A model generated the notes under the pieces. It was not told the DNA's origin. It was given only the letters and a program-made list of their open reading frames with translations, and searched no databases. The translations under genes and the position numbers were made by a program. Shown one piece after another: positions 25,104 through 34,900 of a stretch of 64,000 nucleotides of DNA (its first letter is position 1; each line of letters starts with the position of its first letter). The stretch is from Laspinema olomoucense D3b (GTDB lineage Bacteria > Cyanobacteriota > Cyanobacteriia > Cyanobacteriales > Laspinemataceae), in the NCBI RefSeq assembly GCF_025370785.1, contig NZ_JAMXFA010000013.1, positions 93,878 to 157,877 on the forward strand, written 5' to 3'.

Positions 25104-27350
25104 ATGGTTCAAGGTGTTTTACCGGGTCTGGCACTTGCACCCCCTGAAACCGAGTATTTTAATGCGGAACTCTATCTGCTTGCCAATCCCGACTTGATCG
25201 GACTCAATCCCGAGCAATTGCAGACTCACTTTACCGAACGAGGGGTGGCAGAGGGACGTCGCATTATCGTTCCCTTTGATCCCAACTTTTATCGAATCGC
25301 GAACCCGGATCTGGGGGGTTTAAATAATCGCGAACTATTCGATCACTTTATTAATGTAGGGCTCGACCAGGGACGGCGATTTTCTCCGATTTTCGACCTG
25401 GATTTTTATCGCAAAAATCTCGAACAGCTCGATCCAGAGATTATTACCCAGCTCACTCCTGTTGTAGAACAACCCGTTTCGCCGTTCATTCAGCTAGACC
25501 CGAATCGTCCTCAACCCCCTTCCCTGAATGAAAACCTGTTCAATCTCTTTCTGGAGACTCAGCTAGAAGTCGAGACTGATTTAGATGTGGAGGGTCTTGG
25601 GGTTCCCGTCGAAGAGCTTCAGAATGTCAGTTTCTCCCCATTTTTCGACCCGATTTTATATCTGAATCAAAATCCCACCTTAGCCGAAGCCTTTGGACCC
25701 AATAATCGCCAAAAGGCGATCGCTCATTTTGCTCTCTACGGCATTAACGAAAATCGCCGGTCTTCTTTGATTTTTGACCCCAAATTTTACCGCGAAAATA
25801 ATCCAGACCTCGTAGCAGCAGGATTAACAACTAGCGAGCAATTACTCATCCACTATCAACTCAGCGGGATACAAGAAGGACGTCGCCCTTCTTTAAACTT
25901 CAATCCTTCATTCTATTTAGCCAATAACCTGGATCTACAGGCTAGAGGGTTAACCCTACCTCAACTGGTTGAGCAATATCTCTTGGAAGGACTCGAAGAG
26001 GGCCGGCGATCCTCGGAGTATTTTGATCCGATCACAATTAATTCCTTGCTCATTCCCCAAGCCCCTCCTCCTGCAACACCTCCCGCGACCGATGCACCTC
26101 CTCCGGCTTCCTCAGTGACCTTACTTGAGGAGAATTTTGTCAAGTGGAACGTTCCCGTGGGCGGGGTCCTCAGTTACAGTTTCGTAGAAACCGCCAGTGC
26201 ACTGAGCTATTCCGGTCCTGAAAGCGGCGTGGGGGAGGTCAACGAAGGGATTAAAAATAATGTTCGCCAAATTATGGAGGAGTATGATGAAGTCCTGCCT
26301 TTTAGCTTAGTCGAAGTTCCCGATCGCCCCTCGAATAATGGTCAGATCCGGATCTTATTTGCCAACAATCCGGCTTACGCTTATAGCAATGCTCCTGGAC
26401 TGGAAACTGGGGGAGATATTGTACTCAGTCGGAATTATGAAATCGATCCCCAGTTGTCGTTTTCTCAAAGTCGAAGTAATTTTGGCTATCAACGATTGGT
26501 TCATGAAATTGGCCATGCTTTAGGGTTAAGGCAACCTAATAACTATGCCGGGTTTGCCTTCGCAGAACGGCCCACGTTCCCAGCCCAGGGTCCCCGCTTA
26601 TCCTTTGTCCAGGATAATAATAGCAACACGGCGATGAGCTTCAATATTGCTGGGGTCGGAGCCAGTACGCCCATGCCTTATGATATTCGGGCACTCCAGT
26701 TCCTGTATGGATTTAGTGACGGGAATAGCGGGAATGATTTATATCAGTTTGATGGTAATAATTTTATTGGCGTCAAGCAAACGATTTGGGATGCCGGGGG
26801 AATCGATACCTTGGATTTTTCTGTGTTACCGGCGATCGGCAGCTACTTTTTTGATATGAACGAAGGGGGGGTCAGTACCAACCAGAGCGCCCTGAATGCC
26901 TCCACTTACCTGGCGATTAATGATCCAACCCAGTTCCCTTACAGTGCCAGCAGCTATGGGACCTATATTTCCTATGGGACAACTCTTGAAAACCTCCAGG
27001 GAAGTCCGGTTAACGATCTGATTTTGGGGAACACTGCGGCCAATGGGATCAATGGCGGGGGTGGGGATGACATTCTCATCGGGGGTTTGGGTCCCGATAC
27101 ATTGGCAGGGGGTCCCGGTCGAGATAGGTTTGTTTACGCACCGGGAGATGGCACGGATCGGATTACGGATTTTAATGCGGCAGAGGATTTTATTGCGTTA
27201 GCGCCTCCTCTATCCTTTGAGGGAATCTCGGTTCAAGCTTCGGGTGCCGATACATTGCTCCGGGTAATAGGAACTGGCGAAGTATTGGCCCTGTTGGGGG
27301 GGGTGAACCCTAATACCCTGAGTCCCGCTAATTTTGTGGCCTATGGTTAA
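25104..27350 (+). CDS. RTX exoprotein with serralysin-like metalloprotease domain
   Basis: A 748-residue protein without a classical signal peptide. Residues 17-305 hold about six repeats of the type FDPxFYxxNPDL...HF...GxxEGRR. A proline-rich linker follows (318-336). The protease-like domain has HEIGHALGLRQ (His467, Glu468, His471, Gly474, Gln477) and a Met-turn at TAMSF (Met511). The usual third zinc ligand His of HExxHxxGxxH is Gln here. The C-terminal NGGGGDDILIGGLGPDTLAGG (in part) is an RTX calcium-binding nonapeptide block at about 648-672, the usual signal for type I secretion. No type I secretion genes lie nearby. AGAGGAAAAA before the ATG serves as ribosome site. Confidence 0.85.
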   Translation: MVQGVLPGLALAPPETEYFNAELYLLANPDLIGLNPEQLQTHFTERGVAEGRRIIVPFDPNFYRIANPDLGGLNNRELFDHFINVGLDQGRRFSPIFDLDFYRKNLEQLDPEIITQLTPVVEQPVSPFIQLDPNRPQPPSLNENLFNLFLETQLEVETDLDVEGLGVPVEELQNVSFSPFFDPILYLNQNPTLAEAFGPNNRQKAIAHFALYGINENRRSSLIFDPKFYRENNPDLVAAGLTTSEQLLIHYQLSGIQEGRRPSLNFNPSFYLANNLDLQARGLTLPQLVEQYLLEGLEEGRRSSEYFDPITINSLLIPQAPPPATPPATDAPPPASSVTLLEENFVKWNVPVGGVLSYSFVETASALSYSGPESGVGEVNEGIKNNVRQIMEEYDEVLPFSLVEVPDRPSNNGQIRILFANNPAYAYSNAPGLETGGDIVLSRNYEIDPQLSFSQSRSNFGYQRLVHEIGHALGLRQPNNYAGFAFAERPTFPAQGPRLSFVQDNNSNTAMSFNIAGVGASTPMPYDIRALQFLYGFSDGNSGNDLYQFDGNNFIGVKQTIWDAGGIDTLDFSVLPAIGSYFFDMNEGGVSTNQSALNASTYLAINDPTQFPYSASSYGTYISYGTTLENLQGSPVNDLILGNTAANGINGGGGDDILIGGLGPDTLAGGPGRDRFVYAPGDGTDRITDFNAAEDFIALAPPLSFEGISVQASGADTLLRVIGTGEVLALLGGVNPNTLSPANFVAYG

Positions 27351-27435
27351 TCTGGTTTTCCATTCCTTGAGGTACTGGGATCTCTCGGGCAATCAGGGAC
27401 TGAAAGGGTCGGATTGGGGTGGAAGGGCTAGATCC

Positions 27436-27465
27436 CCGGCAGAACGGTTCTGCCGGTGTTTTGTT
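27436..27465 (+). terminator. Rho-independent terminator of the RTX gene
   Basis: CCGGCAGAAC and GTTCTGCCGG form a 10-bp stem with a one-base centre at 27436-27456, followed by TGTTTTGTT. It starts 85 bp after the stop of the RTX gene. Confidence 0.85.
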
Positions 27466-27901
27466 AGGAAGGGGCCATTGGTAGAGCCGGGGTACAGTTT
27501 TAGATGACTGCGAGAAGAAACTGGGTTTCTGGAGTTTTCTTTGTTGCGGATTGCTATAGATTTTTTCAAGGCCCCAGGTTTCTCTTTCCTATACTGTACC
27601 CCTGGACTGGGTGGATCGGGGAATTTTTGGCGGCGACAGTAAGAGTTGCTAAAGTGCAAGATTGTTCGTCAGAATTGAGCCAAGGGAGGACAATTAGGGT
27701 GTGCTCTGGGGGATCAGGTGTTAAAGCACTCCGACAATCCGTTGGGAGGCGATCGCTTTAACGCTGATTTTGCTCGTTGCAGCCAAAGGCCCAGGCTTTC
27801 TAGGAATGCGCCGATTCTATCGCTTTAGTTGGCACGGCGATCGGCGATGCGGTGCCAGCGATTTCAACTTCATCTTAATTTTGTTTTTTGTTTTAATCAC
27901 G
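27466..27901. other. Intergenic region before the S1-domain gene
   Basis: No gene is seen. A weak copy of the AGAAAC-GGGTTTCT repeat is at 27515-27530. Open reading continues upstream of the S1 gene to 27770, but that part lacks S1 similarity and a ribosome site. Confidence 0.4.
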
Positions 27902-28804
27902 ATGAATTCTAACTCATCCCGTTCTCAAAAGGCCCAACCGTCTTTTTCTGCTGAGGATTTTGCTAAAGCCCTCGAACAACAAGATTATGACTTTCGTAAA
28001 GGTCAGAAAGTCCGTGGTAAAGCCTTTGAATATGTTTCTGAAGGGGCCTATATTGATATTGGGGGTAAATCGGCAGCCTTCCTCCCCCTGGCGGAAGCTT
28101 CTGTAAAGCCGGTCAGCAATCTGGCGGAAATTGTACCGATTGACGAGGAACGGGACTTTTTAATTGTCAGCGAACCGAATGACGAAGGTCAAGTCAAGGT
28201 GTCGATTCGCCAGATGGAATTGAGGAAAGTCTGGGAGCGTTTAGCGCAGGTACAAGAGAATAATGAATCGCTGCCAGTGCGGGTCATTGGCGTGAATAAG
28301 GGTGGCGTCACGGTTAATGTGGAAGGGTTGCGCGGTTTTATTCCGCGATCGCACCTAAGCGAGCGGGGGAATTTGGAGCAGCTCATTGGACAGAATCTGA
28401 GTGCTACGATTTTGGAGGCCGATCGCGATCGGAATAAGTTGGTGCTATCTCAACGCCTACAAGCTCGCGCCAAGCGCATGGGCCAACTCGTAGTGGGTCA
28501 ACTGGTTGAAGGTGAAGTAGTGGGACTCAAGCCATTTGGAGTCTTTGTAGACCTCAATGGAGTGACGGGCTTGCTCCATATCAATCAGATTAGCCAAAAG
28601 TATGTGGCATCTCTCCATACGGTGTTTCAAGTTGGACAACCGATTAAAGTGGTGATTGCTGAGTTGGATGAGTGGAAAGGGCGGATTTCTCTGACGACGA
28701 AGGTGTTAGAGAATTATCCAGGAGAGATTCTGGAGAAAATGGATGAGGTGATGGCAACGGCGGAGGAACGGCGATCGCAAGGGAGTCAATCCGAGTCGCA
28801 GTAG
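27902..28804 (+). CDS. rps1b: Ribosomal protein S1 homologue with three S1 domains (Rps1b-like)
   Basis: A 300-residue RNA-binding protein with three S1 domains at about 28-100, 115-182 and 195-265 (VRGKAFEYVSEGAYIDIGGK, VRVIGVNKGGVTVNVEG, VEGEVVGLKPFGVFVDLNG). Cyanobacteria carry a long Rps1a and a shorter Rps1b of this size, associated with 30S subunits and leader recognition. The frame extends upstream to 27770, but the ATG at 27902 is chosen because conserved sequence begins just after it. A strong AGGAGG is absent, which is usual for S1 genes in this group as far as I recall. Confidence 0.8.
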   Translation: MNSNSSRSQKAQPSFSAEDFAKALEQQDYDFRKGQKVRGKAFEYVSEGAYIDIGGKSAAFLPLAEASVKPVSNLAEIVPIDEERDFLIVSEPNDEGQVKVSIRQMELRKVWERLAQVQENNESLPVRVIGVNKGGVTVNVEGLRGFIPRSHLSERGNLEQLIGQNLSATILEADRDRNKLVLSQRLQARAKRMGQLVVGQLVEGEVVGLKPFGVFVDLNGVTGLLHINQISQKYVASLHTVFQVGQPIKVVIAELDEWKGRISLTTKVLENYPGEILEKMDEVMATAEERRSQGSQSESQ

Positions 28805-29384
28805 GAATTCTCTACCTAAGGGGGAACTGGGGGAGAATTAAGATGAGGATGAAGCGGCGCTCCAACGTTTAATCTCCGTATTTCCCCCATGTCCTGATTG
28901 ATTTTTTTAGGAAACAGGGGCAGGGAATGGCTCAAGGGTCAAAATTCTGCCCTATTCCCAATACAGATAAAGATTAGGATTCAAATTCCCATGACGTCCC
29001 TAGACCCTCTGTAAGGGTTAGGAATCCAATCCCGCCTTAGGTTAAGGAGATTCTGCTTCGCCAACGCTTCACGGATAGCTTCAACCGATGAATTTCTCGT
29101 GGGATTTTATTTTCGGGGAAGTAAATTCTACACTGAGAATTACTGGGTAATTCCACGTAATTAACGGGATAATTTTAAAGAGTTATTAAAGCTGTGATCG
29201 CGATCAGGGAAGTATTATAGATTTCATGGCTTAATAGAGAAAAGGAAAGAAAAAAGAGCGAGATTACTTGCCTGCCACTCCCCCAAGGCCAGTCGCAAGC
29301 CATCATTCAAAAAAATACTTCAGGACCCAACGGGTTAAAACATCACCGCTAGAGCATAATTAAGAACAACTGAGGGCCAAAACA
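28805..29384. other. Intergenic region upstream of the PEP-CTERM gene
   Basis: About 580 bp with no convincing gene. It contains a GCTTCGCCAACGCTTCAC-like stretch at 29053-29070, a motif seen in dispersed cyanobacterial repeats, and an AT-rich section before the next gene that probably holds its promoter. Confidence 0.4.
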
Positions 29385-30110
29385 ATGAACTTCCCACAAA
29401 ACATTCTCTGTGTAGCAACAGCAACCACGCTTCTGGGCCTAGCCTCTGTAGCACCTGCCGACGCTTTTACATTTGGAAACAGCGGCATCCTGTTCGATAC
29501 CGATACAACAGTCAACTTTGAGTTTCTACAATCCCACGGGTGGTGGTTCGGCGATTTTGGGGTTAAAGATCTATCTACGGGACTAGAAACGCTTCTGATT
29601 TCTGAAACTCGGAATGTGGATCCCGGGAGCGGTCGCCTAAATGATAACCTGGGGACTCTAGGCACTACAAAGGCTGTCTTACCCGAGGATGCTTTTACCA
29701 GTTTCACCTTTAATCAGGGCAAAGACTATAGCTTTTTTCTAAAAAGCTACGATAAAACTACTCAGGGGACTCGTGGAGCTCACACAAGGACGGTCTATTC
29801 GACTAGCCTGCTAAATCCTCAGCTATGGAACACCCCGATAACCCTTACTAACAATAACTATGATGAGAGTCTGAATGAGAGAACGGTCAATGGTCGCGAT
29901 CGCGTCTTGTTTGAGGGGAATTTGTTATCCGGTCTGACGTTATTTTTTGAGGATAACGGGATCGGCGGAAATAATGACTACGATGACTTTATCGTCTCCG
30001 CCCGAGTGGTGAACGTATCCGTACCGGAACCGACGACCGTGATAGGTTTAGGAATCGTATCAGCCGCAATGGCCTTGTCTCGGCGTCGTAAATCTAGTCG
30101 CGGGTGTTAG
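29385..30110 (+). CDS. PEP-CTERM exported protein with DUF4114-like domain
   Basis: A 241-residue secreted protein. The signal peptide ends near SVAPADAF. The C-terminus is VPEPTTVIGLGIVSAA followed by a basic RRRK cluster, the tripartite PEP-CTERM signal cleaved by an exosortase during export to the surface or matrix. The middle has FFEDNGIGGNNDYDDFIV, matching the calcium-site-like end of DUF4114 domains. Such proteins are commonly associated with exopolysaccharide, and this one sits just outside a large polysaccharide cluster, convergent with its wzc-like gene. Confidence 0.85.
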   Translation: MNFPQNILCVATATTLLGLASVAPADAFTFGNSGILFDTDTTVNFEFLQSHGWWFGDFGVKDLSTGLETLLISETRNVDPGSGRLNDNLGTLGTTKAVLPEDAFTSFTFNQGKDYSFFLKSYDKTTQGTRGAHTRTVYSTSLLNPQLWNTPITLTNNNYDESLNERTVNGRDRVLFEGNLLSGLTLFFEDNGIGGNNDYDDFIVSARVVNVSVPEPTTVIGLGIVSAAMALSRRRKSSRGC

Positions 30111-30160
30111 GTAACAGTCTGGATGATATAACGGGTTGATCAATGGCCTTTACCATAGCA

Positions 30161-30217
30161 CCAGAAAGCTAATAAATGCTGTCTCCTAGTTGTGAGCGGC
30201 ATTTATTAGCTTTCTGG
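30161..30217. terminator. Perfect 19-bp inverted repeat between convergent genes
   Basis: CCAGAAAGCTAATAAATGC (30161-30179) and its exact reverse complement (30199-30217) flank a 19-base loop. It lies between the ends of the PEP-CTERM gene and the wzc-like gene, so a bidirectional terminator is likely, though no T-run follows. The long perfect arms also suit a small mobile palindrome. Confidence 0.6.
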
Positions 30218-30220
30218 TAT

Positions 30221-32485
30221 TTAAGAAGAGGCGCGTTTAAAATTATTAGCAACCACACCCAGAACGGGAGCGCCAGAAATTTTTAATTCTTCCAGAGCTT
30301 TGGAGATCGAAGAGCGATCAGTCTTAGCCAGTCCCACCACCAAGATTAAACCATCAGTTTGATCAGCAAGGATACTGCCATCTGCCAGCCCCACAATGGG
30401 TGGGGTATCGTAGATAACCAAGTCAAAAAAGTCTTGAAATTGCTCCATGAGCGCGTGCATTTTTTTAGAAGAGAGGAGCTTAATGGGGTCATCCGGCACT
30501 GACCCAGAGGTCAACACAAACAGATTGTTCTCTCCTGGGGGTCGCTGAATCAGATCATTGAGACTGATATCAGTGGAAATCGCATCTGTGAGTCCCTGAA
30601 AATTCGGGAGCTCTAGTCGGGTATGGAGGTCAGGAGAGCGAAGATCGGCATCCACTAGTAACACTCGTTGACCGATCGCTGCTGCTGCTTCCGCCAGATG
30701 TAAGGCAACAGTAGACTTCCCATCTCCTGCTTCTGCCGAACCTATCACCAAGGAATGGATAGGGGAGTTAGAACTTAGCAAACGGACATTCGTGTGTAGA
30801 GAGCGGAAACCTTCCACAAACGGTGAGCTGTTGTAACGGCCCGTAGCAGATAAGACAGTTCCAGTTCCTAACCGATTCCCTGAGCTGTGGCGCGCCAAAC
30901 TGACAAAAGCCGGTTCAGGAGAGAGTTTTTTGACGGGTTTAGCAAGCTTCTTGAGTTCTTTGGCGAAAGGAATCACACCCACCACAGGCAATTTTGTAGC
31001 CAAACGGATTTCCTTGGGGACATGGAAAACCGTATGCAACACCTCCACCAGAAAACCAACCCCTACTGCCAGCAGGATGCTTAAAATAACCGTTACTGCT
31101 AACTCGCGGCGTGTTTGAGGAACAGTAATTGAGATGGGATTACCTCTTGCATCCCGAGGAACTACCGGGGGATCTATCAGTTCCCAAGGGACGTCATTGC
31201 GAGCCGCATCCACACGCAAAGCTTCTCGTCTAGCTAAAAACTCCTGAAGGGTATTTGTCGATACGTCAAGTTCCCGGTTTAGATCGGTATATTGGCGCGA
31301 AACTACTGGCAATTCTTTTAGGGCTTGAGTTAAAATTTCTTCAGCTTCAGCGAGGCTTTGCTCTCGAGCCTCAATTTCTTCGATTTCGCTACCCACCTGC
31401 TGTACAACTGATTCAGCTGCTAGGCGAGATTGAAGGTATAAGTTGTCGAGTTTTTCCCGCAACATCAAGATCGGTTCGCTGTCATCAAAAAACATAGCTG
31501 ACTGGATGGCAAGCTCTCCTTCAAGCCTTTGAATCTGACCGATTAAATTTTCATAAGCCTTGGCCTCTCGCGAGAGGATGGTTACGGGATGTTTTTCGAG
31601 CAACTGCTTTTGCAGGTTCTTGTACAGTGTTCGCTGTTGTTGTAGCTGTGCAGTCAGGTCTAATCGCTGTCTTTGAATAATTAAACGGTGTTCGGAAAGA
31701 TATCTATCAGCTAGATTTGGATCCATCAAGTTGTAGTTTTGGCGCAGGCGTTGCAAATCGCCTTGGAGAGTGTCAACTTTCTCCTGGAGTGCGGGGAGTT
31801 GCGCCTCAATAAACTGAATACCCTGCCGCAAACTAGCTAGGCGCTCTTCAACACTGTATTCTAAATAAGTCTCTACTAACTGATTTAATACCGCTTCCAC
31901 TCTTGTAGGATTTTCATCTTGGTAACTCACGACTAAAATTTTTGTACCTTGCTCTTGGTTACCTTTTCCTACGGTGATTCGAGTCATTTCAATGTTCCTA
32001 ACCACCGATCCATATTGGAGCTTAGGATACTCGGTTTGAAGCTTTGAGATCGCTGGCAACATCAGTTTTGGACTTTTTAGGACACGAATCAAAGTTTGGT
32101 AGTCTACCAAGCTAGTTTCTTCAATTCTTGCGCGTTGAAGATCACCATCTCCCCCTGAACCTCGAGCCATCACATACTGCCGAGCTAACCGCCCTTCTGC
32201 TGTTACAGGCTCAACTAACAGCTTAAAAGAGCCTTGATAGATAGGAATGGTTTGACGAGAACCTCGGACAATCACTGCTCCCGCCATTACACTCAACGAG
32301 ATCGCCACCAAAAGCATGATCGGCGTTCTTCTCCGGAACACTGCAAATAGCCAAGCTACGTCAAATTTTTCTTCATCACTTGGCTCGCTCCTTTCCCGGT
32401 AAAGTGTCGATAATGATCCTGAATGTTGTAGTTCATGAGGCTTGGGAGATGATGAAAAATTCTGTAAATGGCGATCGTAATCCAT
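30221..32485 (-). CDS. Polysaccharide co-polymerase / bacterial tyrosine kinase (Wzc-like)
   Basis: A 754-residue inner-membrane protein controlling chain length and export of an extracellular polysaccharide. It has a Wzz domain with the first helix at about 55-75, a long periplasmic coiled coil (about 200-440, for example RLASLRQGIQFIEAQLPALQ), a second helix near 465-485, and a cytoplasmic BY-kinase domain. That domain has Walker A GSAEAGDGKST at about 582-592, Walker A' VLLVDAD at 608-614 and Walker B DLVIYDTPP near 688. The C-terminus ends NNFKRASS without the tyrosine cluster that Wzc autophosphorylates, so regulation must differ. It is downstream of the export-protein gene, 70 bp apart. 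Confidence 0.92.
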   Translation of the reverse strand: MDYDRHLQNFSSSPKPHELQHSGSLSTLYRERSEPSDEEKFDVAWLFAVFRRRTPIMLLVAISLSVMAGAVIVRGSRQTIPIYQGSFKLLVEPVTAEGRLARQYVMARGSGGDGDLQRARIEETSLVDYQTLIRVLKSPKLMLPAISKLQTEYPKLQYGSVVRNIEMTRITVGKGNQEQGTKILVVSYQDENPTRVEAVLNQLVETYLEYSVEERLASLRQGIQFIEAQLPALQEKVDTLQGDLQRLRQNYNLMDPNLADRYLSEHRLIIQRQRLDLTAQLQQQRTLYKNLQKQLLEKHPVTILSREAKAYENLIGQIQRLEGELAIQSAMFFDDSEPILMLREKLDNLYLQSRLAAESVVQQVGSEIEEIEAREQSLAEAEEILTQALKELPVVSRQYTDLNRELDVSTNTLQEFLARREALRVDAARNDVPWELIDPPVVPRDARGNPISITVPQTRRELAVTVILSILLAVGVGFLVEVLHTVFHVPKEIRLATKLPVVGVIPFAKELKKLAKPVKKLSPEPAFVSLARHSSGNRLGTGTVLSATGRYNSSPFVEGFRSLHTNVRLLSSNSPIHSLVIGSAEAGDGKSTVALHLAEAAAAIGQRVLLVDADLRSPDLHTRLELPNFQGLTDAISTDISLNDLIQRPPGENNLFVLTSGSVPDDPIKLLSSKKMHALMEQFQDFFDLVIYDTPPIVGLADGSILADQTDGLILVVGLAKTDRSSISKALEELKISGAPVLGVVANNFKRASS

Positions 32486-32555
32486 GATTAATACCTTTAG
32501 GTTTTTGGTTACACGAGGGATCCGTCACAAGTTCCTAGCTTGTCTCTGGCACTCA

Positions 32556-34085
32556 TCACCGACGAGGCAGTCTTAGATAGTCAAATATCCCAAAAAAGTC
32601 AAAAATTCTTAGAAATCCAGTGGCATTTGAACTAAAGCCGGTTGCCGTATTAACAGTGTCACCAAATGTAGCTAACCGCGATCGGTTGATGACAACAATA
32701 TCGTTATCGCGCAGAATTGGATTCGTTTCCTCATTAATGGCAGCATCTAGATCGATGCTGATAATGCGCTGAAAAACTGTACCATTCGGATTAAGACGAA
32801 GCAGTTCAACCCTATCCTGCTTCGCCCGGTTGGGATCAAATCCCCCAGCTGCCAGGAGGGCTTGGTTTAAAGGAGTGTTAGGCGGAAGCCGTAGATTACC
32901 CGGTCTGACCACTTCTCCCACCACATTAACTTGAATCGCTTCGGGAGAAAAATTAGTGGTCGCTAATACCCCGGCTTCATTGGGATTAATGAAAGAAGCA
33001 GTAGGAATAAAAATGGTATCACCATTTTGCAGAATAGGGTCCTGAGTGAAATCCCCAGTTTGTAACAGTTGCCACAAATTTAGATTCAAAACTTGGTCGC
33101 CCCCAGTTATCGTAGGTCGGCGCAACTGGATCTGACGAATATCTGCATCCGGTTGAATTCCCCCAGCCAACTGGATTGCTCGCGTCATTGTTGGCAGCCC
33201 CGCAGCTCTGATTCCTTCTCCTGTCTCAGATCCCAGTATAGTATAGGTCCCAGGACGCTCAACAGATCCTACCACCGCCACAGTCCGAGGTAGTTCCGTA
33301 TCCCTCGAAAAGCTAGTTGTTGCAAGTTGCCGGGTTTGTTCTAGGTTGACTTGAGGAGATGTCGGTACAAAGATCACGTCTCCATCTCGCAAGGTTATAT
33401 CCTGGCGACCATCACCGAGTTGCAGCATCGCCCAAAGATCGAGGGTGAAAACTTGCTCTTGACCCGCCCTCGATAATCGCCGTACTTGGACTTGACTAAT
33501 ATCAGCGGCCAGAGTGACCCCCTGAGCGATTTCTAATGCTTGTACTACAGTGGGGTATTGAACCCCTGGGATATTTCCCGCTCCGGGCGTCAGGCGCATA
33601 ATGTAGGAACCAGGACGAGTGACTTCTCCAGAAACCCAGACGTTTAGCGGTCTAGGTGCTACCAGACTCACCGCTATTTGGGGACGTCTGATTACCCCTT
33701 GGTAAGCGGCTTCGATAGCCCGACTCGCTTCTTCTGAAGTCAACCCCTCCAAATTCACCGTGCCAATCAGGGGCAAGTTCAGTCTGCCATCTACCGGAAT
33801 CTGGTACTGACCGCTGTACTCCGGAAGTCCCAAAATATTCACATTTACCAGATCCCCACCGCCTAGGGTATAAGCTGGCGATATTGGCATCATGGGATTG
33901 ATTTGTCTTTGCTCTAGTACATTCTCTTCTCCCCTCAGTTCCTGAGCTACACTTGGAGCAGAGCAAACCATTGCTGCCACCGCCAACAGAGTCATCCCCA
34001 CAACTGAGTGGATTATTTTTTTTGGCTGTTGTACATCAAAGTGACCTTCAACCCGAGTCCGATTCAACTGCTGCTGCTTCTCCAT
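32556..34085 (-). CDS. Polysaccharide export protein with SLBB domains (Wza-like)
   Basis: A 509-residue exported protein. A signal segment (about 28-47) precedes the Poly_export domain beginning YTLGGGDLVNVNILGLPEYS and containing VDGRLNLPLIGTV. At least three SLBB-type repeats follow (VWVSGEVTRPGSYIM, VAVVGSVERPGTYTI, VNVVGEVVRPGNLRL). It would form the periplasmic/outer-membrane export channel partnering the Wzc-like protein encoded next. It ends in a basic YLRLPRR tail. No lipobox cysteine is visible at the cleavage site, unlike E. coli Wza. Confidence 0.92.
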   Translation of the reverse strand: MEKQQQLNRTRVEGHFDVQQPKKIIHSVVGMTLLAVAAMVCSAPSVAQELRGEENVLEQRQINPMMPISPAYTLGGGDLVNVNILGLPEYSGQYQIPVDGRLNLPLIGTVNLEGLTSEEASRAIEAAYQGVIRRPQIAVSLVAPRPLNVWVSGEVTRPGSYIMRLTPGAGNIPGVQYPTVVQALEIAQGVTLAADISQVQVRRLSRAGQEQVFTLDLWAMLQLGDGRQDITLRDGDVIFVPTSPQVNLEQTRQLATTSFSRDTELPRTVAVVGSVERPGTYTILGSETGEGIRAAGLPTMTRAIQLAGGIQPDADIRQIQLRRPTITGGDQVLNLNLWQLLQTGDFTQDPILQNGDTIFIPTASFINPNEAGVLATTNFSPEAIQVNVVGEVVRPGNLRLPPNTPLNQALLAAGGFDPNRAKQDRVELLRLNPNGTVFQRIISIDLDAAINEETNPILRDNDIVVINRSRLATFGDTVNTATGFSSNATGFLRIFDFFGIFDYLRLPRR

Positions 34086-34900
34086 ATTGCTGTTCTGAGG
34101 TGCTACCTGCCTAGAATGCCTTGGTGTGGTTAGTCGTCTCGGAGTATTTCCTGCATCATTTGGGGCTTCTTCTTACTGGTTTCTTAGCTTATTTTATGAT
34201 ATAGTTAGACCGACTGACAACCTTTTCCTACATCCAACGATAACATAGGGTTCAAACTGGGACTTGCTCAGGCAAGAGGCCGCCAAAACTCTCAACTTAA
34301 AACTTCAAAAATACCTGGCCTTTTTAGAAGGAAGTTTAGTAAAGCTTCATAAGCCCTAATGGAAACAAAAAACTACAGAATTAAAGAATCTTAGAACTAT
34401 GCACTGAAAAAAACAAAAATTTCTATGATAATTCAATCAATCTCGATAGTAAACTCAGCCCATTCAAATTGATTTGAGTTACTTAATTAAATTAAAGAAG
34501 GGTAAACTCACTGGATCCTCCCTCAGAACATCTATTTTAGATAAATAATTTCAATAGGCCACCCTTCAAAAGAATTGATAAAGCATATTTTTATTTAAAC
34601 CCATAAAATCTTTTTAATCCTAGCCTTCTTAGTAGAATCGGAGAAGGCTAAAAATATTCTTAAATTGTAAAAAGCATACAGTTTGGACAGGAATTATTGG
34701 ATAAAAAATTAACGGATTGCTAAAATTAGAATAAGGATCAGGGAAAGGTAAATTTTGCTTTTAACCCTTTTATCATCAAAGTTTCAGTGCGATTTATGCA
34801 AGCTATCTAAAAGGAAAAATCGGATTCCCCCTTAATTATAATAACTTATTCCTGGTCAAGTTGTAGATTTGTCTCCCTGGATATAAGCCAGAGTAATTCC
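34086..34900. other. AT-rich divergent promoter region of the polysaccharide cluster
   Basis: About 815 bp between the leftward export genes and the rightward polymerase gene. No open frame of interest is present. The stretch is far more AT-rich than the genes around it and probably holds regulatory sites for both arms. On the leftward strand TATGAT-like boxes occur near 34190-34200. I could not identify a defined operator. Confidence 0.45.

Noticed and set aside
27770..27901. Upstream extension of the S1-domain gene
   Set aside because: The extra 44 codons show no S1 similarity and have no ribosome site.
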